From NCBI GenBank assembly GCA_028868825.1, contig JAGWTU010000039.1, forward strand, positions 1 through 47,895: a stretch of DNA of 47,895 nt, given 5' to 3'. The first letter of the stretch is position 1, and the number at the start of each line of letters is the position of its first letter. The notes beneath the pieces were generated by a model. It made no database searches. It was not told the DNA's origin and saw only the letters and a list, made by a program, of their open reading frames with translations. A program made the translations under genes and the position numbers. Of this stretch, positions 27,536-36,097 are shown one piece after another. The DNA is from Burkholderiales bacterium. GTDB lineage: Bacteria > Pseudomonadota > Gammaproteobacteria > Burkholderiales > Burkholderiaceae_C.

Positions 27536-28333
27536 TCACTCCTTCGCCGGCGGGGCGGACTTGGCCAGGAACGCCATCACCGACTCGCGGTGTTCCGTGC
27601 TCGTGTAGCAGATGCCCTGCGCCTGGCTGCCCTGCGCGAACACGTCGTGCGCGGACAATTCGAAACTCTGGTTCAGGATGGTTTTGCTCAGCGCCAGCGC
27701 CGTGGACGAGCCCTTGCCGAGTTCGGACGCCCAGGCCTGGGCGTCTGCCAGCAGCGTGTCGCCCGAGGTCTTGCGATCGACGATGCCCAGGTCCAAGGCC
27801 TCGTCCACGTCGACCTTGCGGCCGCTGAAGATCAACTCCTTGGCCTTGGCCAGGCCCACGCGACGCGGCAGGAAGTACATGCCACCACCGTCGGGAATGA
27901 TCCCGCGATGGATGTACGACCAGGTGAAGCTGGCCCACTCGCTGGCGATGATGAAGTCGCAGGCGAGCGCGGTGTCGGCGCCCAGGCCGGACGCTGTGCC
28001 GTTGACGGCCGCGATCACGGGCTTGGGCATGGTGTGCAGCAGAGCCTGCGTGCGGTGCACGCGCTGCTGGCGGTGCCAGCCGTTGAAACCCACCTCACCC
28101 GCCGGTGCGTTCATGCGCTTGGCCATGCCGCTGATGTCGCCGCCGGCGCAGAAGCCCTTGCCGGCACCGGTCAGCACCAAGGCCTTGATGGCCTTGTCGG
28201 CGGCCACCCTCTCCAGCGCCTCGATGAACTCGCTGCGCATGGCGTCGCTCATGGCGTTGCGCTTGTCGGGGCGGTTCAGCGTGATCGTCGCGACCGCGGA
28301 CTCGACCTTCAGGTCGATCAGGGTGTAGCTCAT
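27536..28333 (-). CDS. Enoyl-CoA hydratase/isomerase family protein (crotonase fold)
   Basis: The 265-residue crotonase has the oxyanion-hole segments GKGFCAGGDISGM (near 58-70) and NGTASGLGADTALACD (111-126). At the two usual hydratase glutamates it has Asp120 and Tyr140 (FTWSYIHRGIIPDGGG). Asp148 in IIPDGG occupies the position used by PaaG-type isomerases. It may thus isomerise a double bond or do another crotonase reaction rather than plain hydration, which the FadJ-like fusion already provides. It starts 32 bases after the tctC-like gene and ends five bases before the CoA ligase start, in the middle of operon A. Confidence 0.87.
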   Translation of the reverse strand: MSYTLIDLKVESAVATITLNRPDKRNAMSDAMRSEFIEALERVAADKAIKALVLTGAGKGFCAGGDISGMAKRMNAPAGEVGFNGWHRQQRVHRTQALLHTMPKPVIAAVNGTASGLGADTALACDFIIASEWASFTWSYIHRGIIPDGGGMYFLPRRVGLAKAKELIFSGRKVDVDEALDLGIVDRKTSGDTLLADAQAWASELGKGSSTALALSKTILNQSFELSAHDVFAQGSQAQGICYTSTEHRESVMAFLAKSAPPAKE

Positions 28334-28365
28334 CGTGTTCTCCAAATCGCTCGCAACGAGCCGGG

Positions 28366-29343
28366 TCACTCGGCCTTGATGTTGTTTTCCTTGACGATCC
28401 TTCTCCAACGCGCTTCTTCGGCCCTCACGTAGCGGTCGAGTTCGGCCGGGTCGCTGGCGACGATTGACAGACCTTCCTGTTCGATCTTCTTGGCGAAGGC
28501 GGGGCTCGCCGCGGCCTTCCTGGCAGCGGCATTGAGCTTGGCGATCACGTCCGCCGGCGTGCCGGCCGGGGCATACAGGCCGTACCAGCTCTCGACCTGG
28601 TAGCCCGGCAGGTCCTGGCCTATGGGTGGTACGCCCTTCAACGCCGGGGAGGGGCTCGCGGAAGTGACGCCGAGGGCCCGGAGCTTGCCGCTGTCGACAA
28701 AGGTCGCGACGGCAGCCGCCGTGCCGAAGATCATGTCCACCTGACCGCCGAGCAGATCGGTGATGGCCGGACCCGCGCCGCGGTACGGCACGTGGGTCAT
28801 CCGGATCTTGGCCAGATTGGTGAACATCTCGCCGGCCAGATGGGCCGACGTGCCGTTGCCCTGCGAGGCAAAAGTCAGCCGGCCGGGCTTGGCGCGAGCG
28901 GCGGCGATCATGTCCTTGACCGTCTTGTAGGGGCTGTCGGCGCGGACGACGAGGACGTTCGGTCCCCGAGCGATCAGGGAGATCGGTGCGAAGTCCTTGT
29001 CGGTCGCGTAGGGCAACCTGGGCATCAGGCTCGGATTGACGGCGTAGGCAAAGGTCGCGATGACGATGCTGTAGCCATCCGCCGGGCTCTTGGCGACGTA
29101 GTCCGTGCCGATGATCGTTCCTGCGCCGGGCTTGTTGTCGATGATGAACGGCTGGCCCAGTTCCTTGGCCATCCCGGCGCCGAGCGTGCGCGCAACCAGA
29201 TCGGTGCCACCGCCGGGCGCGAAGGGCACGACGAGGCGGATGGGTTTGTCGGGATAGGCCGCGACGGCGTGGATCGAGGCGAGCGCCGAGCTGGCGCAGA
29301 CGAAGGCGGCGAGCCGCCGCAAGACGATGTTGCGTGCAATCAC
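28366..29343 (-). CDS. Tripartite tricarboxylate transporter binding protein (Bug/TctC family)
   Basis: The 325-residue protein has a signal peptide (IARNIVLRRLAAFVCASSAL..., cleavage near AVAA) followed by YPDKPIRLVVPFAPGGGTD, the hallmark of Bug/TctC proteins, and later FASQGNGTSAHLAGEMF and VPYRGAGPAITDLLGGQVD. Bug proteins bind carboxylates in the periplasm. The start is a GTG with AGGAG five bases upstream; an in-frame ATG further up would bury the signal peptide. No tctA or tctB membrane gene is present, so it is an orphan, perhaps feeding a remote TctAB or acting as a sensor. It heads operon A, divergent from the IclR gene. Confidence 0.9.
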   Translation of the reverse strand: MIARNIVLRRLAAFVCASSALASIHAVAAYPDKPIRLVVPFAPGGGTDLVARTLGAGMAKELGQPFIIDNKPGAGTIIGTDYVAKSPADGYSIVIATFAYAVNPSLMPRLPYATDKDFAPISLIARGPNVLVVRADSPYKTVKDMIAAARAKPGRLTFASQGNGTSAHLAGEMFTNLAKIRMTHVPYRGAGPAITDLLGGQVDMIFGTAAAVATFVDSGKLRALGVTSASPSPALKGVPPIGQDLPGYQVESWYGLYAPAGTPADVIAKLNAAARKAAASPAFAKKIEQEGLSIVASDPAELDRYVRAEEARWRRIVKENNIKAE

Positions 29344-29541
29344 GTTGTCTCCTGTGATCGGTGAACCGTGCATCGGCCGGCGTGCTGGTGCACTTCGATT
29401 CGAGTGGCGTCTGCGTGCTGCGAAGAGTAGGTGGAGGGGCCGGGATTGTCAGCCTGCGGTTTCCATAGAATGGAAACAATCGCCGTGCCGGCCGGGCCCC
29501 ATCCGGGCGCCCGGCGGCGGGCTGGATCAGGGGGATTGCCG
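29344..29541. promoter_or_regulatory. Divergent promoter region of operon A and iclR
   Basis: This 198-bp region separates the divergent tctC-like and iclR genes and should hold both promoters. It contains the 19-bp palindrome at 29459-29477, about 115 bases upstream of the tctC-like start and 65 bases upstream of the iclR start. No clear consensus promoter pair was identified by eye. Confidence 0.55.
29459..29477. promoter_or_regulatory. Putative IclR operator
   Basis: GTTTCCATAGAATGGAAAC is a perfect inverted repeat (8-bp arms, 3-base centre) upstream of both iclR and tctC. The same core TTCCA-N5-TGGAA occurs upstream of operon B at 19179-19193. Arms of TTTCCA/TGGAAA are usual for IclR-family binding sites, so autoregulation and control of operon A are likely. 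Confidence 0.65.
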
Positions 29542-30339
29542 ATGCCGACACGCTTGAAGAGGACTGCCGAAGACAAGCCCGGCATGTCGCCGGCCAATCG
29601 CTCGCTGGAGCGCGGCGTCGAGATCCTGCGCGCCTTCCGGCCCGGTTCGGACCTGCTGGGCAATGGCGAACTGGCTGAGCGCACTGGCCTGTCACGGGCG
29701 ACCGTCAGCCGCTTGAGTCAGACGCTCGTGGGCATGGGGATGCTGCAGCAGGAACCGCTGCGCAAGGGCTATCGACTGGCGCCGGCCGTGCTGAGCCTGG
29801 CGCACGCCATGCGATCCGGCTCGACGATCCTTCAGGTCGCCGCGCCGCTGATGCGGGCGCTGGCCGAGAGCAAGCGCATCAATGTCGGGCTGGCCGCGCC
29901 GGATCGGGACGAGATGGTCTATCTCGAATCGATCCGCTACAGCCGTCGGGTCGCGTTTCGCAACGTCGTATCCGGTCAGCGCGTGCCGATGGAGTTGACC
30001 TCGCTCGGACGCGCCCACCTGGCCACGACTTCCGCCGCGCGGCGCAAGGCGCTGTATGCGGTCTTCAAGTCGCGGCGGGGCGCGCAGTGGCCGACGCTGC
30101 TCGCCGAGATCGAGCGGTCCATCGAGTGCGTACGCGAATCGGGGTACTGCGCCGCATCCTGGCAGCCGGAAGTGGTTGCGCTCGCCTCCCCGATTACGAC
30201 TGCGCAGACCAGTTATTCGCTGAATGTCAGCGTGTCGACCGTCGAGAACATCGAGGCGGTGGTGTCGGCCCTGAGGGGGCCTTTGCTCGAGCTTAGAGAA
30301 TCGATCTCAAGCGCGATATCGCGACGAGTCGACGACTGA
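29542..30339 (+). CDS. IclR-family transcriptional regulator
   Basis: The 265-residue protein has an N-terminal winged helix-turn-helix (NGELAERTGLSRATVSRLSQ near 38-57) and the IclR C-terminal effector domain, including SGQRVPMELTSLGRAHLA (about 150-168) and an ending region with SYSLNVSVSTV. IclR proteins bind small carboxylates or aromatic acids. The ATG of MPTRLKR is preceded by AGGGGG; earlier in-frame ATGs lie across the palindrome and lack a ribosome site. It is transcribed divergently from operon A and is the best candidate regulator of operons A and B. Confidence 0.92.
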   Translation: MPTRLKRTAEDKPGMSPANRSLERGVEILRAFRPGSDLLGNGELAERTGLSRATVSRLSQTLVGMGMLQQEPLRKGYRLAPAVLSLAHAMRSGSTILQVAAPLMRALAESKRINVGLAAPDRDEMVYLESIRYSRRVAFRNVVSGQRVPMELTSLGRAHLATTSAARRKALYAVFKSRRGAQWPTLLAEIERSIECVRESGYCAASWQPEVVALASPITTAQTSYSLNVSVSTVENIEAVVSALRGPLLELRESISSAISRRVDD

Positions 30340-30643
30340 GCATAAGGAAGCACCGCGCACGGGGTTCGAGGATCAGTGGGTGAGCGGCGGTTTCCGGCCG
30401 AAGATCGCACCGATGACCTGTGGCCGATTGCCGGGGGTCACGAACGGCCGGTTCGTGGAAGCGAAAAACGAAGAGACGGGGCTGCGTAGTCAGCCTTCTG
30501 AGCGCAGCGGTCGGAAGCGCGTCCACCCGACGAACGACAGGTCCCGGCGCCCTCAGCCGCACAGCCGCCCGACTTGACCGACCGCACCCAGTCTGCAGCC
30601 GGGATTCACAATCCTGTCGACAGTTGCGGAGAGCCTCGAGGAC
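30340..30643. other. Intergenic region between convergent iclR and yicC
   Basis: About 304 bp hold no supported gene. A perfect hairpin CACGAAC-GGCCG-GTTCGTG lies at 30439-30457 and is the only structure noticed. This gap marks the change from the catabolic region to conserved housekeeping genes. Confidence 0.5.
30439..30457. terminator. Candidate bidirectional terminator hairpin
   Basis: A 7-bp perfect stem (CACGAAC/GTTCGTG) with a GGCCG loop sits between convergent genes. Neither strand has a downstream T tract, so termination activity is uncertain. Confidence 0.35.
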
Positions 30644-31534
30644 TCACTCCAAATTTTGCACCTGTTCCCGCATCTGCTCGATCGCCACCTTCATCTCCAC
30701 CGAGATGGCGGTCAGCTCCAGCGCCGCCGACTTGCTCCCGAGCGTGTTCGCCTCGCGCTGCAGTTCCTGGATCAGGAACTCGAGCCGCTTGCCGAGTTCG
30801 CCGCCGGCGCGCAGCAGGCGTTCGATCTCGTCGAGGTGCGAACCCAGTCGCGCGAGTTCCTCGGCGACATCGATGCGGATCGCGAACGACGCCGCTTCGC
30901 CCATCGCGCGCTCGTGCAGCGCCTGCGCCGGTATCGTCGCCGCCGCCTGTACGCCGGCCAGCGCCTCGTTCCAGCGTTCGAGGAATCGCGCCTGCTGGCG
31001 CTGCACGACGGCCGGCAGCACCGGCGCCGCCTGTGCCGCGAGCGCGCGCAGATGCGCCACGCGCTCGAGCAGGATCGCCGCCAGCCGCGCGCCTTCGCGG
31101 GCGCGCGCTTCGCGCAGCCCTTCGATGCAGCGCCGCGCCGCTTCCAGAGCCGGTGCGTCGAGCGCGGCGGCCGGGCCGCTGCCGCGGCACCAGTTCAGCA
31201 CCTCGTTGACGCTGAGCTCGCGCGCCTGCGGCAGCCAGCCCTGGATATGCGACTGGTGGTGCGCGATGCGGTTGAGCTGTTCCGGCGTCGGGTTCGGCAG
31301 TGCGCCCTCGGCGTCGCGCGCCGTGCTCACGCGCAGCTCGACCTTGCCGCGCCGGCAGGCCGCGGTGAGCATCTCGCGCAGCGCCGGCTCGAGGCTGCGC
31401 AGCTCGTCGGGCAGGCGCAGCGTCAGGTCGAGAAAGCGGCCGTTGACGGAGCGCGCTTCGACCGTCACTCCACCTAGGGAGGCGTCGGCCTCGGACGCCG
31501 CGTTGGCGTACCCCGTCATGCTATAAACCGCCAT
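30644..31534 (-). CDS. yicC: YicC/YloC family endoribonuclease
   Basis: The 296-residue protein has the YicC N-terminal signature SMTGYANA followed by VEARSVNGRFLDLTLRLPDELRSLE. Its C-terminal DUF1732 ends with LEFLIQELQREANTLGSKS and IAIEQMREQVQNLE-like sequence (VKVAIEQMREQ pattern). YicC family proteins are metal-dependent endoribonucleases involved in RNA turnover and stationary-phase survival. It is divergent from the kinase gene, with only 29 bases between starts, an arrangement seen in many betaproteobacteria. The first ATG (MAVYSMTG) is used; the Met five codons in is an alternative. Confidence 0.93.
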   Translation of the reverse strand: MAVYSMTGYANAASEADASLGGVTVEARSVNGRFLDLTLRLPDELRSLEPALREMLTAACRRGKVELRVSTARDAEGALPNPTPEQLNRIAHHQSHIQGWLPQARELSVNEVLNWCRGSGPAAALDAPALEAARRCIEGLREARAREGARLAAILLERVAHLRALAAQAAPVLPAVVQRQQARFLERWNEALAGVQAAATIPAQALHERAMGEAASFAIRIDVAEELARLGSHLDEIERLLRAGGELGKRLEFLIQELQREANTLGSKSAALELTAISVEMKVAIEQMREQVQNLE

Positions 31535-31563
31535 TCACCGCGCCCCTGAAGTCGAAACCGATT

Positions 31564-32532
31564 ATGTCAAAGCCCAAACCTGCGCCATTGCCTTCGGGCA
31601 CGGTCGTGGGCGGCTACACGATCGTCAAGAAACTCGCGGCCGGCGGCTTCGGTGTCGTCTACCTGGCCGAAGGTGAGGGCCAGCAACTCGTCGCGATCAA
31701 GGAATACCTGCCGGCCTCGCTCGCCGAGCGCTCGCCCGGCGAGCTGACGCCTCGCGTCAAGCCCGACAAGCAGCCGCTGTACCGGCTCGGCCTGAAGAGC
31801 TTCTTCGAGGAAGGCCGCTCGCTGGCGCAGATCAGCCACTCCAGCGTCGTCAGCGTTCTCAACTTCTTCCGCGAGAACGAGACCGTCTACATGGTGATGA
31901 ACTACCTGCAGGGCGACACGCTGCAGGATTTCATCGTCACCGCGCGCGACCTCAAGCGTGACAAGGTGTTCCGCGAGAGCACCATCCGCAGCCTCTTCGA
32001 CGAGATCCTGCGCGGCCTGCGCATCGTCCACCAGCACAAGATGCTGCACCTGGACATCAAGCCGGCGAATATCTTTGTCACCAACGAAAACAAGGCCGTG
32101 ATGCTCGACTTCGGCGCCGCGCGCGAGGTGCTGAGCAAGGAAGGCAACTTCATCCGCCCGATGTACACGCCGGGCTTCGCGGCGCCCGAGATGTACCGCC
32201 GCGACGGCACGCTCGGCCCCTGGACCGACATCTACGCCATCGGCGCCTGCATCTACGCCTGCATGCAGGGCTATCCGCCCAACGACGCGCCGCAGCGCAT
32301 CGAGAAGGACCGCCTGGCGCTGTCGCTCTCGCGCCTGCGCAACATCTATTCCGACAATCTCATCGAGGTCACGGAATGGTGCATGTCGCTCGACCCGCTG
32401 TCGCGCCCGCAGAGCGTCTTCGCGCTGCAGAAGGAACTCGCGCGCGAGACCGAGCGCCGCTACACCAAGCTCAGCTTCGGCGAGCGCCTGAAGCTCCAGC
32501 TCGAGACGCTGAAGACCGGCGCCAAGACCTGA
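31564..32532 (+). CDS. Serine/threonine protein kinase (Hanks type), soluble
   Basis: The 322-residue kinase has a glycine-rich loop LAAGGFGVVY (24-33), ATP-binding Lys46 in VAIKEYLP, the catalytic loop HLDIKPAN (162-169) with Asp164, and the metal-binding DFG at 182-184. The APE-like segment is FAAPEMY. The residue before the catalytic Asp is Leu rather than Arg, making it a non-RD kinase that may not need activation-loop phosphorylation. There is no transmembrane segment or sensor domain. It sits 23 bases upstream of a PP2C phosphatase, so the pair should set the phosphorylation level of common targets, which are unknown. Confidence 0.92.
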   Translation: MSKPKPAPLPSGTVVGGYTIVKKLAAGGFGVVYLAEGEGQQLVAIKEYLPASLAERSPGELTPRVKPDKQPLYRLGLKSFFEEGRSLAQISHSSVVSVLNFFRENETVYMVMNYLQGDTLQDFIVTARDLKRDKVFRESTIRSLFDEILRGLRIVHQHKMLHLDIKPANIFVTNENKAVMLDFGAAREVLSKEGNFIRPMYTPGFAAPEMYRRDGTLGPWTDIYAIGACIYACMQGYPPNDAPQRIEKDRLALSLSRLRNIYSDNLIEVTEWCMSLDPLSRPQSVFALQKELARETERRYTKLSFGERLKLQLETLKTGAKT

Positions 32533-32555
32533 GCCCCACCGGCCTGACCTGATCC

Positions 32556-33470
32556 ATGCAGTTCTCCGTCTACCAGATCAGCCGCAAGGGCGGCCGGGAG
32601 AAGAACGAGGACCGCATGGGCTACTGCTACACGCGCGACGCCGGGCTCTTCGCCCTGGCCGACGGCATGGGCGGGCATCCCGAGGGCGAGGTCGCCTCGC
32701 AGCTCGCGCTGCAGACGATGGCGGCGCGCTTCCAGCGCGAGGCGAAGCCGACGCTGGCCGAGCCGCTGCGCTTCCTGCACGATGCGATCATCGCCGGCCA
32801 CCACCAGCTGTTGCGCTACGCCACCGAGCATGGCCTGATGGACACGCCGCGCACGACGCTGGTGGCCTGCCTCGTGCAGGGCAATGCCGCGTACTGGGCG
32901 CATTGCGGCGATTCGCGCCTCTATCTGGTGCGCGGCGACAAGCTCGTCGCGCGCACGCGCGACCATTCGTATTCGGAACTGCAGGAGACGCTGGCCCAGG
33001 TCGTGCCGATGGGCGACCGCGTCAACCGCAACGTCCTCTTCACCTGCCTGGGCAGCCCGGGCAAGCCGGTGATCGACACCGCCGGCCCGCTCCTGATCCA
33101 CCCCGGCGACCGCCTGATGCTGTGCTCCGACGGCCTCTGGGGCAGCGTCAGCGACCCCATCATCACCGACGTGCTGGCCCGCCACCCGATCGCCGACGCG
33201 GTGCCCGAACTGGTGGAGCGCGCGCTGCGCACCGCCGGCGAGCGCAGCGACAACGTCACCGTGCTCGCCGTCGAATGGGAATCGGCCGAGGACAACGACA
33301 GCAAGAGCGGCATCTCGACGCTCTCGCTCGGCGAGGAGGTCTTCGCCTCGACGATCCAGGCCAGCCTGGGCGGCGACGCCTCGGCCGACGACCTCGACGA
33401 GGCCGAGATCGAGCGCAGCATCCGCGAGATCAACGAGGCGATCCAGCGCAGTTCCAAGAAGCGCCGTTAG
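32556..33470 (+). CDS. PP2C-type serine/threonine protein phosphatase
   Basis: The 304-residue phosphatase has the PP2C metal motifs: NEDR near 17-20, ADGMGGHPEGE at 35-45, CGDSRLYLV near 120, CSDGLWG near 190, and SDNVTVL near 230. Metal-dependent hydrolysis of phospho-Ser/Thr is expected. After the catalytic domain an acidic, probably helical tail of about 65 residues ends in a basic SSKKRR. It is adjacent to the soluble kinase and upstream of rph. The pairing indicates a reversible phosphorylation switch. Confidence 0.92.
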   Translation: MQFSVYQISRKGGREKNEDRMGYCYTRDAGLFALADGMGGHPEGEVASQLALQTMAARFQREAKPTLAEPLRFLHDAIIAGHHQLLRYATEHGLMDTPRTTLVACLVQGNAAYWAHCGDSRLYLVRGDKLVARTRDHSYSELQETLAQVVPMGDRVNRNVLFTCLGSPGKPVIDTAGPLLIHPGDRLMLCSDGLWGSVSDPIITDVLARHPIADAVPELVERALRTAGERSDNVTVLAVEWESAEDNDSKSGISTLSLGEEVFASTIQASLGGDASADDLDEAEIERSIREINEAIQRSSKKRR

Positions 33471-33481
33471 CCCTTGCTCCC

Positions 33482-33502
33482 GGTCCCGGGGCCCCCGGGA
33501 CC
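33482..33502 (+). terminator. GC-rich hairpin between the phosphatase and rph
   Basis: GGTCCCGGG and CCCGGGACC form a perfect 9-bp stem with a GCC loop, eleven bases after the phosphatase stop and 22 bases before the rph start. No T tract follows. It could reduce read-through into rph, act as an RNA processing site or stabilise the upstream message. Confidence 0.45.
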
Positions 33503-33524
33503 TTCAACCCGACAGGACATACGC

Positions 33525-34250
33525 ATGAGTTTCCAGAGATCCGCCGGCCGCGCGGCCGACGCCCTGCGCCCGGTGACGATCGAGCGCGGCTACACCCGCC
33601 ACGCCGAGGGTTCGGTGCTCATCGCCTTCGGCGACACGCGCGTGCTGTGCACCGCATCGGTCGAGGAGAAGGTGCCGCCGCACAAGCGTGGCAGCGGCGA
33701 GGGCTGGGTCACGGCCGAATACGGCATGCTGCCGCGCGCCACCCACACGCGCAGCGACCGCGAGGCCGCGCGCGGCAAGCAAAGCGGCCGCACGCAGGAG
33801 ATCCAGCGCCTCATCGGGCGCTCGCTGCGCAGCGTCTTCGACCTGAAGCGGCTGGGCGAGCGCACGATCGCGCTCGACTGCGACGTGCTGCAGGCCGACG
33901 GCGGCACGCGCACGGCGGCGATCACCGGCGCCTATGTCGCGGCGCAGGACGCCGTGGCCTGGCTCATCGCCCAGGGCCGCATCGCGACGACGCCGATCAC
34001 CGATGCGGTGGCCGCGGTCTCGGTCGGCGTCGTTGGGGGCACGCCGCTGCTCGACCTCGAGTACATCGAGGATTCCGCCTGCGACACCGACATGAACGTC
34101 GTCATGACCGGCAGCGGCGGCTTCGTCGAGGTGCAGGGCACGGCCGAGGGCGCGCCTTTCTCGCGCGCCGAGATGGACCGCATGCTGGCGCTGGCAGGGC
34201 AGGGCATCGCCGAGCTCGTCGCGGCGCAGCGGCGGGCGCTGGGCGGCTAG
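33525..34250 (+). CDS. rph: Ribonuclease PH
   Basis: The 241-residue protein matches RNase PH over its full length. It has GYTRHAEGSVLIAFGDTRVLCTA-type opening, GWVTAEYGMLPRATHTR with the phosphate-site region, GRTQEIQRLIGRSLRS, ALDCDVLQADGGTRTAAITG and CDTDMNVVMTGSGGFVEVQGTAEG. It removes nucleotides from the 3' ends of tRNA precursors and other RNAs using phosphate. The ATG of MSFQRSAGR was chosen because it matches the family start; a longer frame runs through the upstream hairpin. It is followed 12 bases later by rdgB, a common pairing. Confidence 0.97.
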   Translation: MSFQRSAGRAADALRPVTIERGYTRHAEGSVLIAFGDTRVLCTASVEEKVPPHKRGSGEGWVTAEYGMLPRATHTRSDREAARGKQSGRTQEIQRLIGRSLRSVFDLKRLGERTIALDCDVLQADGGTRTAAITGAYVAAQDAVAWLIAQGRIATTPITDAVAAVSVGVVGGTPLLDLEYIEDSACDTDMNVVMTGSGGFVEVQGTAEGAPFSRAEMDRMLALAGQGIAELVAAQRRALGG

Positions 34251-34262
34251 GGTGCGGCGTCG

Positions 34263-34901
34263 ATGAGCGCGCTGCGGCTCGTGCTGGCGTCGAACAACGC
34301 CAAGAAGCTCACCGAGCTGCGGGCGCTGCTCGGCGGCCTGGCGATCGAGCTCGTCTCGCAGGGCACGCTCGGCATCGCCGAGGCCGAGGAGCCCCACGCC
34401 ACCTTCATCGAGAACGCGCTGGCCAAGGCGCGCCACGCCGCGGCGGCCTGCGGTGGCGCGGCGATCGCCGACGATTCGGGACTCTGCGTCGACGCGCTGG
34501 GCGGCGCGCCGGGGGTGATCTCGGCGCATTACGCGGCCGTCGAACCCGATGCGGCGCTCGACCGCGAAGCGCAGCGCCGCGTCCAGGACGCCGCGAACAA
34601 CGAGCGGCTGCTGCGCGAGATGCGCGGCCGCAGCGATCGCGGCGCGTACTTCGTCTGCACGCTCGTCGCGCTGCGCCATGCGGCCGACCCGCAGCCGCTT
34701 GTCGCCACCGGGCGCTGGCCGGGAACCCTGCTCGAAGCGCCGCAAGGCGCGGGCGGTTTCGGCTACGACCCGCTGCTCCACATCCCCGGACTCGGCCGCA
34801 GCGTGGCCGAGGTCGACGCGGCGACGAAGAACGCGATCAGCCACCGCGCGCTGGCGATGGCGCAGATGCGCACGATGCTGCGCGAGGTCTGGCGTCTTTG
34901 A
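34263..34901 (+). CDS. rdgB: XTP/dITP diphosphatase (non-canonical purine NTP pyrophosphatase)
   Basis: The 212-residue enzyme has the Ham1/RdgB signatures LVLASNNAKKLTEL at the N terminus, TFIENALAKARHAA, IADDSGLCVDALGGAPGV, and GGFGYDPLLHIP near 162. It hydrolyses dITP, XTP and related damaged purine nucleotides, keeping them out of DNA. The last codons overlap the TTG start of hemW by four bases, so the two are translationally coupled. Confidence 0.96.
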   Translation: MSALRLVLASNNAKKLTELRALLGGLAIELVSQGTLGIAEAEEPHATFIENALAKARHAAAACGGAAIADDSGLCVDALGGAPGVISAHYAAVEPDAALDREAQRRVQDAANNERLLREMRGRSDRGAYFVCTLVALRHAADPQPLVATGRWPGTLLEAPQGAGGFGYDPLLHIPGLGRSVAEVDAATKNAISHRALAMAQMRTMLREVWRL

Positions 34902-36097
34902 CCGCCGTCGACAACTACCTGCGCCCCGGCACCTTGCAACTGCCGGCGCTGCCGCCGCTGGCGCTCTACGTGCACCTGCCCTGGTGCCTGCGCAAATGCC
35001 CGTATTGCGATTTCAATTCGCATGCCGCGGCGGCCGGCGCGTTTCCGCAATCGCAGTACCTCGACGCGCTGCGCGCCGACCTCGAAGCGGCCCTGCCGCT
35101 GGTCTGGGGCCGGCCGGTCGTCAGCGTGTTCATCGGCGGCGGCACGCCCAGCCTGTTCGAGCCCGACGCGATCGCGCGGCTCGTCAGCGACATCCGCGCG
35201 CGGCTGCCGCTCGAGCCGGCGGCCGAGATCACGCTCGAGGCCAATCCCGGCACCTTCGAGCGCGAGCGCTTCGCCGCCTACCGCGCCGCCGGCGTGACGC
35301 GGCTGTCGATCGGCGTGCAGAGCTTCGACGATGCGGCGCTGGCGCGCATCGGCCGCGTCCACGACGCGGCGCAGGCCCATGCCGCGGTGGCCGAGGCGCA
35401 GCGCGCCTTCGAGACCTGGAACCTCGATCTCATGTACGCGCTGCCCGGGCAGACCGCGGCGGCGCTCGAAGCCGACCTCGCAGCCGCGCTCGCGTACGCG
35501 CCGCCGCACCTGTCGATCTACCACCTGACGATCGAGGCCAACACGGCGTTCGCGATCGACCCGCCGCCGCTGCCCGACGACGACCTGGCCAGCGAGATGC
35601 TCGACCGCATCGCCGCACGCACGGCCGCCGCCGGGCTCGAGCGCTACGAGGTCTCGGCCTTCGCGCGGCGCGGCCACCGCTGCCGCCACAACCGCAATTA
35701 CTGGGAATTCGGCGACTACCTCGGCATCGGTGCCGGCGCGCACGGCAAGCTGAGCTTTCCGCACCGGGTGCTGCGCCAGGTGCGCTGGCGCGAACCGGCG
35801 GCCTACATGCGCGAGGCGCTTGCCGGCCGCGCCGTCTCCAACGAGCACGAGGTGACTCGGCGCGACCTCGCGTTCGAATACATGCTCGGCGCGCTGCGGC
35901 TGCGCGAAGGTTTCGACCTCGCCGACTTCCGCGCCCGCACCGGCCTGCCGACCTCGGCCGTCGAGCCCGCGCTGGCGCAGGCGCAGCAGCGCGGGCTCGT
36001 CGAACGCGACGGCGACGCCGTGCGGCCGACACCGCTGGGATACGATTTCCTCTCCGACCTGCAGTCGCTGTTCCTGCCCGCCGCCGTCAAGCGATGA
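34898..36097 (+). CDS. hemW: Radical SAM heme chaperone HemW
   Basis: The 399-residue protein has the radical-SAM cluster motif CLRKCPYC (Cys30, Cys34, Cys37), a GGGTPSLF motif, and the C-terminal HemW winged-helix domain. HemW proteins resemble coproporphyrinogen III dehydrogenase HemN, but the first cysteine spacing and lack of the N-terminal HemN segment place it with HemW, which delivers heme to respiratory enzymes. The start is a TTG overlapping the rdgB stop (TTGA); no in-frame ATG precedes the cluster motif. Its stop overlaps the pqiA-like start by four bases. Confidence 0.94.
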   Translation: MTAVDNYLRPGTLQLPALPPLALYVHLPWCLRKCPYCDFNSHAAAAGAFPQSQYLDALRADLEAALPLVWGRPVVSVFIGGGTPSLFEPDAIARLVSDIRARLPLEPAAEITLEANPGTFERERFAAYRAAGVTRLSIGVQSFDDAALARIGRVHDAAQAHAAVAEAQRAFETWNLDLMYALPGQTAAALEADLAAALAYAPPHLSIYHLTIEANTAFAIDPPPLPDDDLASEMLDRIAARTAAAGLERYEVSAFARRGHRCRHNRNYWEFGDYLGIGAGAHGKLSFPHRVLRQVRWREPAAYMREALAGRAVSNEHEVTRRDLAFEYMLGALRLREGFDLADFRARTGLPTSAVEPALAQAQQRGLVERDGDAVRPTPLGYDFLSDLQSLFLPAAVKR

